64,000 nt of DNA. Source: Nitrosovibrio tenuis (GTDB lineage Bacteria; Pseudomonadota; Gammaproteobacteria; Burkholderiales; Nitrosomonadaceae). The notes under the pieces were generated by a model, which saw nothing but the letters and a program-made list of their open reading frames with translations, was not told where the DNA came from and did no database searches. The DNA lies in the NCBI RefSeq assembly GCF_900109785.1, contig NZ_FOBH01000003.1, positions 310,001 to 374,000 of the forward strand. Reading direction: 5' to 3'. The position numbers and the translations under genes were made by a program. Below, piece after piece: positions 63,558-64,000 of this stretch (the stretch's first letter is position 1; each line of letters opens with the position of its first letter).

Positions 63558-64000
63558 TATGATCTCCTTTCGCTCGGGGTGATCACCGGGGAAACGACCC
63601 GAAGTGCCCGTTCATCCCCAGCCGAGCTATTCGTTTTGGACCCAACGGCCACCAACACAAAGAGATCATGTGCAAAGGCGTCCAGGCGAGCCAGCCAGAT
63701 GCGGTTGCGGCGTACAAACGTGTTATAGGCCAACACTGCGGGTATGGCCACGGCCAATCCGAGCGCCGTCATGATCAGGGCTTCACCCACCGGGCCTGCA
63801 ACTTTGTCCAGGGTGCCCTGCCCGGAGAGGCCGATTTGAACCAGCGCATGATAAATGCCCCACACCGTACCAAACAGGCCTATATAAGGAGCAGCCGAAC
63901 CAGCTGAGGCTATCACCGTGAGACCATTTTCAACCCGGGTAGCCTCTTGGTCGAGGCCGTTGCGCAGGACGCGTGTAATGAACTCGCTTGCCCCGCCGGC
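63557..64000 (-). CDS. exbB: ExbB/TolQ-family proton channel (5' end beyond the window)
   Basis: Partial: the last 147 residues. The frame stays open to the window edge (for example TRVLRNGLDQEATRVENGL upstream of the GTG at 63916), so that internal start is not the real one. The core SAGSAAPYIGLFGTVWGIYH and PVGEALIMTALGLAVAIPAV is the MotA_ExbB channel domain. Operon with the second exbD and possibly the FecR-like gene. A short polar tail ends the protein. Confidence 0.9.
   Translation of the reverse strand, partial: AGGASEFITRVLRNGLDQEATRVENGLTVIASAGSAAPYIGLFGTVWGIYHALVQIGLSGQGTLDKVAGPVGEALIMTALGLAVAIPAVLAYNTFVRRNRIWLARLDAFAHDLFVLVAVGSKTNSSAGDERALRVVSPVITPSERRS

Noticed and set aside
1-64000. 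CRISPR arrays
   Set aside because: No regularly spaced identical 25-40 bp repeats were seen; the tandem arrays found (60891, 24717) have short units without spacers of constant length.

Overview
The window looks like chromosome from a betaproteobacterium of the Nitrosomonadaceae, most likely a Nitrosospira-type ammonia oxidiser. This is inferred from the familiar look of the housekeeping proteins, the petABC-sspAB order and the phosphoketolase/acetate kinase pair. No amo, hao or rRNA gene is present to prove it. Most of the window is ordinary, moderately GC-rich core genome with short intergenic spaces.

Layout. 1-4.7 kb (minus): polyamine-type ABC transporter genes, ubiB, ubiJ and a Tim44-like protein. 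4.9-13 kb (plus): a carbon-metabolism cluster with a tandem universal stress protein, acetate kinase, phosphoketolase, a small membrane protein and PEP synthase. 13-16.3 kb: small exported or membrane proteins separated by long non-coding stretches. 16.3-20.5 kb: a hybrid sensor kinase translationally coupled to a REC-GGDEF response regulator. 21-31.4 kb: a genomic island. 31.5-35.2 kb (minus): petA-petB-petC (cytochrome bc1) and sspA-sspB. 35.6-43.3 kb: yacG, a Nudix-ThiE fusion, an ATPase, argJ, tusA, an ADP-ribosylglycohydrolase, a Trm112-like protein and exbB-exbD. 43.6-48.4 kb (plus): xseA, DUF423, an rRNA methyltransferase, dsbB and htpX. 48.5-54.4 kb: mlaA, murJ, rpsT, a slipin and nfeD. 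54.8-61.5 kb (plus): a basic amino acid decarboxylase, argD, argF, argG and yajQ. 61.6-64 kb (minus): a glutamine amidotransferase, a FecR-like protein and a second exbB-exbD pair.

The island (about 10.4 kb) sits in the 3' half of tRNA-Thr(TGT). An 18-bp identical core occurs at 21017-21034 and 31394-31411. It carries a P4-type integrase, a TumE/TumA-like toxin-antitoxin pair, an AlpA/Xis-like HTH protein, a P2 gpA-type HUH replication endonuclease with an unusual palindromic repeat array inside its gene, a DUF7946-like protein, a Kiwa anti-phage pair (kwaA-kwaB) and an AT-rich three-gene unit. That unit encodes a PD-(D/E)XK nuclease-like protein and two small paralogous proteins I cannot assign to a known system. 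It is the best candidate here for an undescribed, probably defensive, system. No capsid, tail or conjugation genes are present, so the element looks like a replicating integrative element or satellite carrying defence cargo.

Outside the island the notable items are a cluster of four DnaA-box-like sites between exbB and xseA, two families of non-coding inverted-repeat elements (two copies each, sharing an internal core), and a 10-bp-period tandem repeat in front of yajQ.
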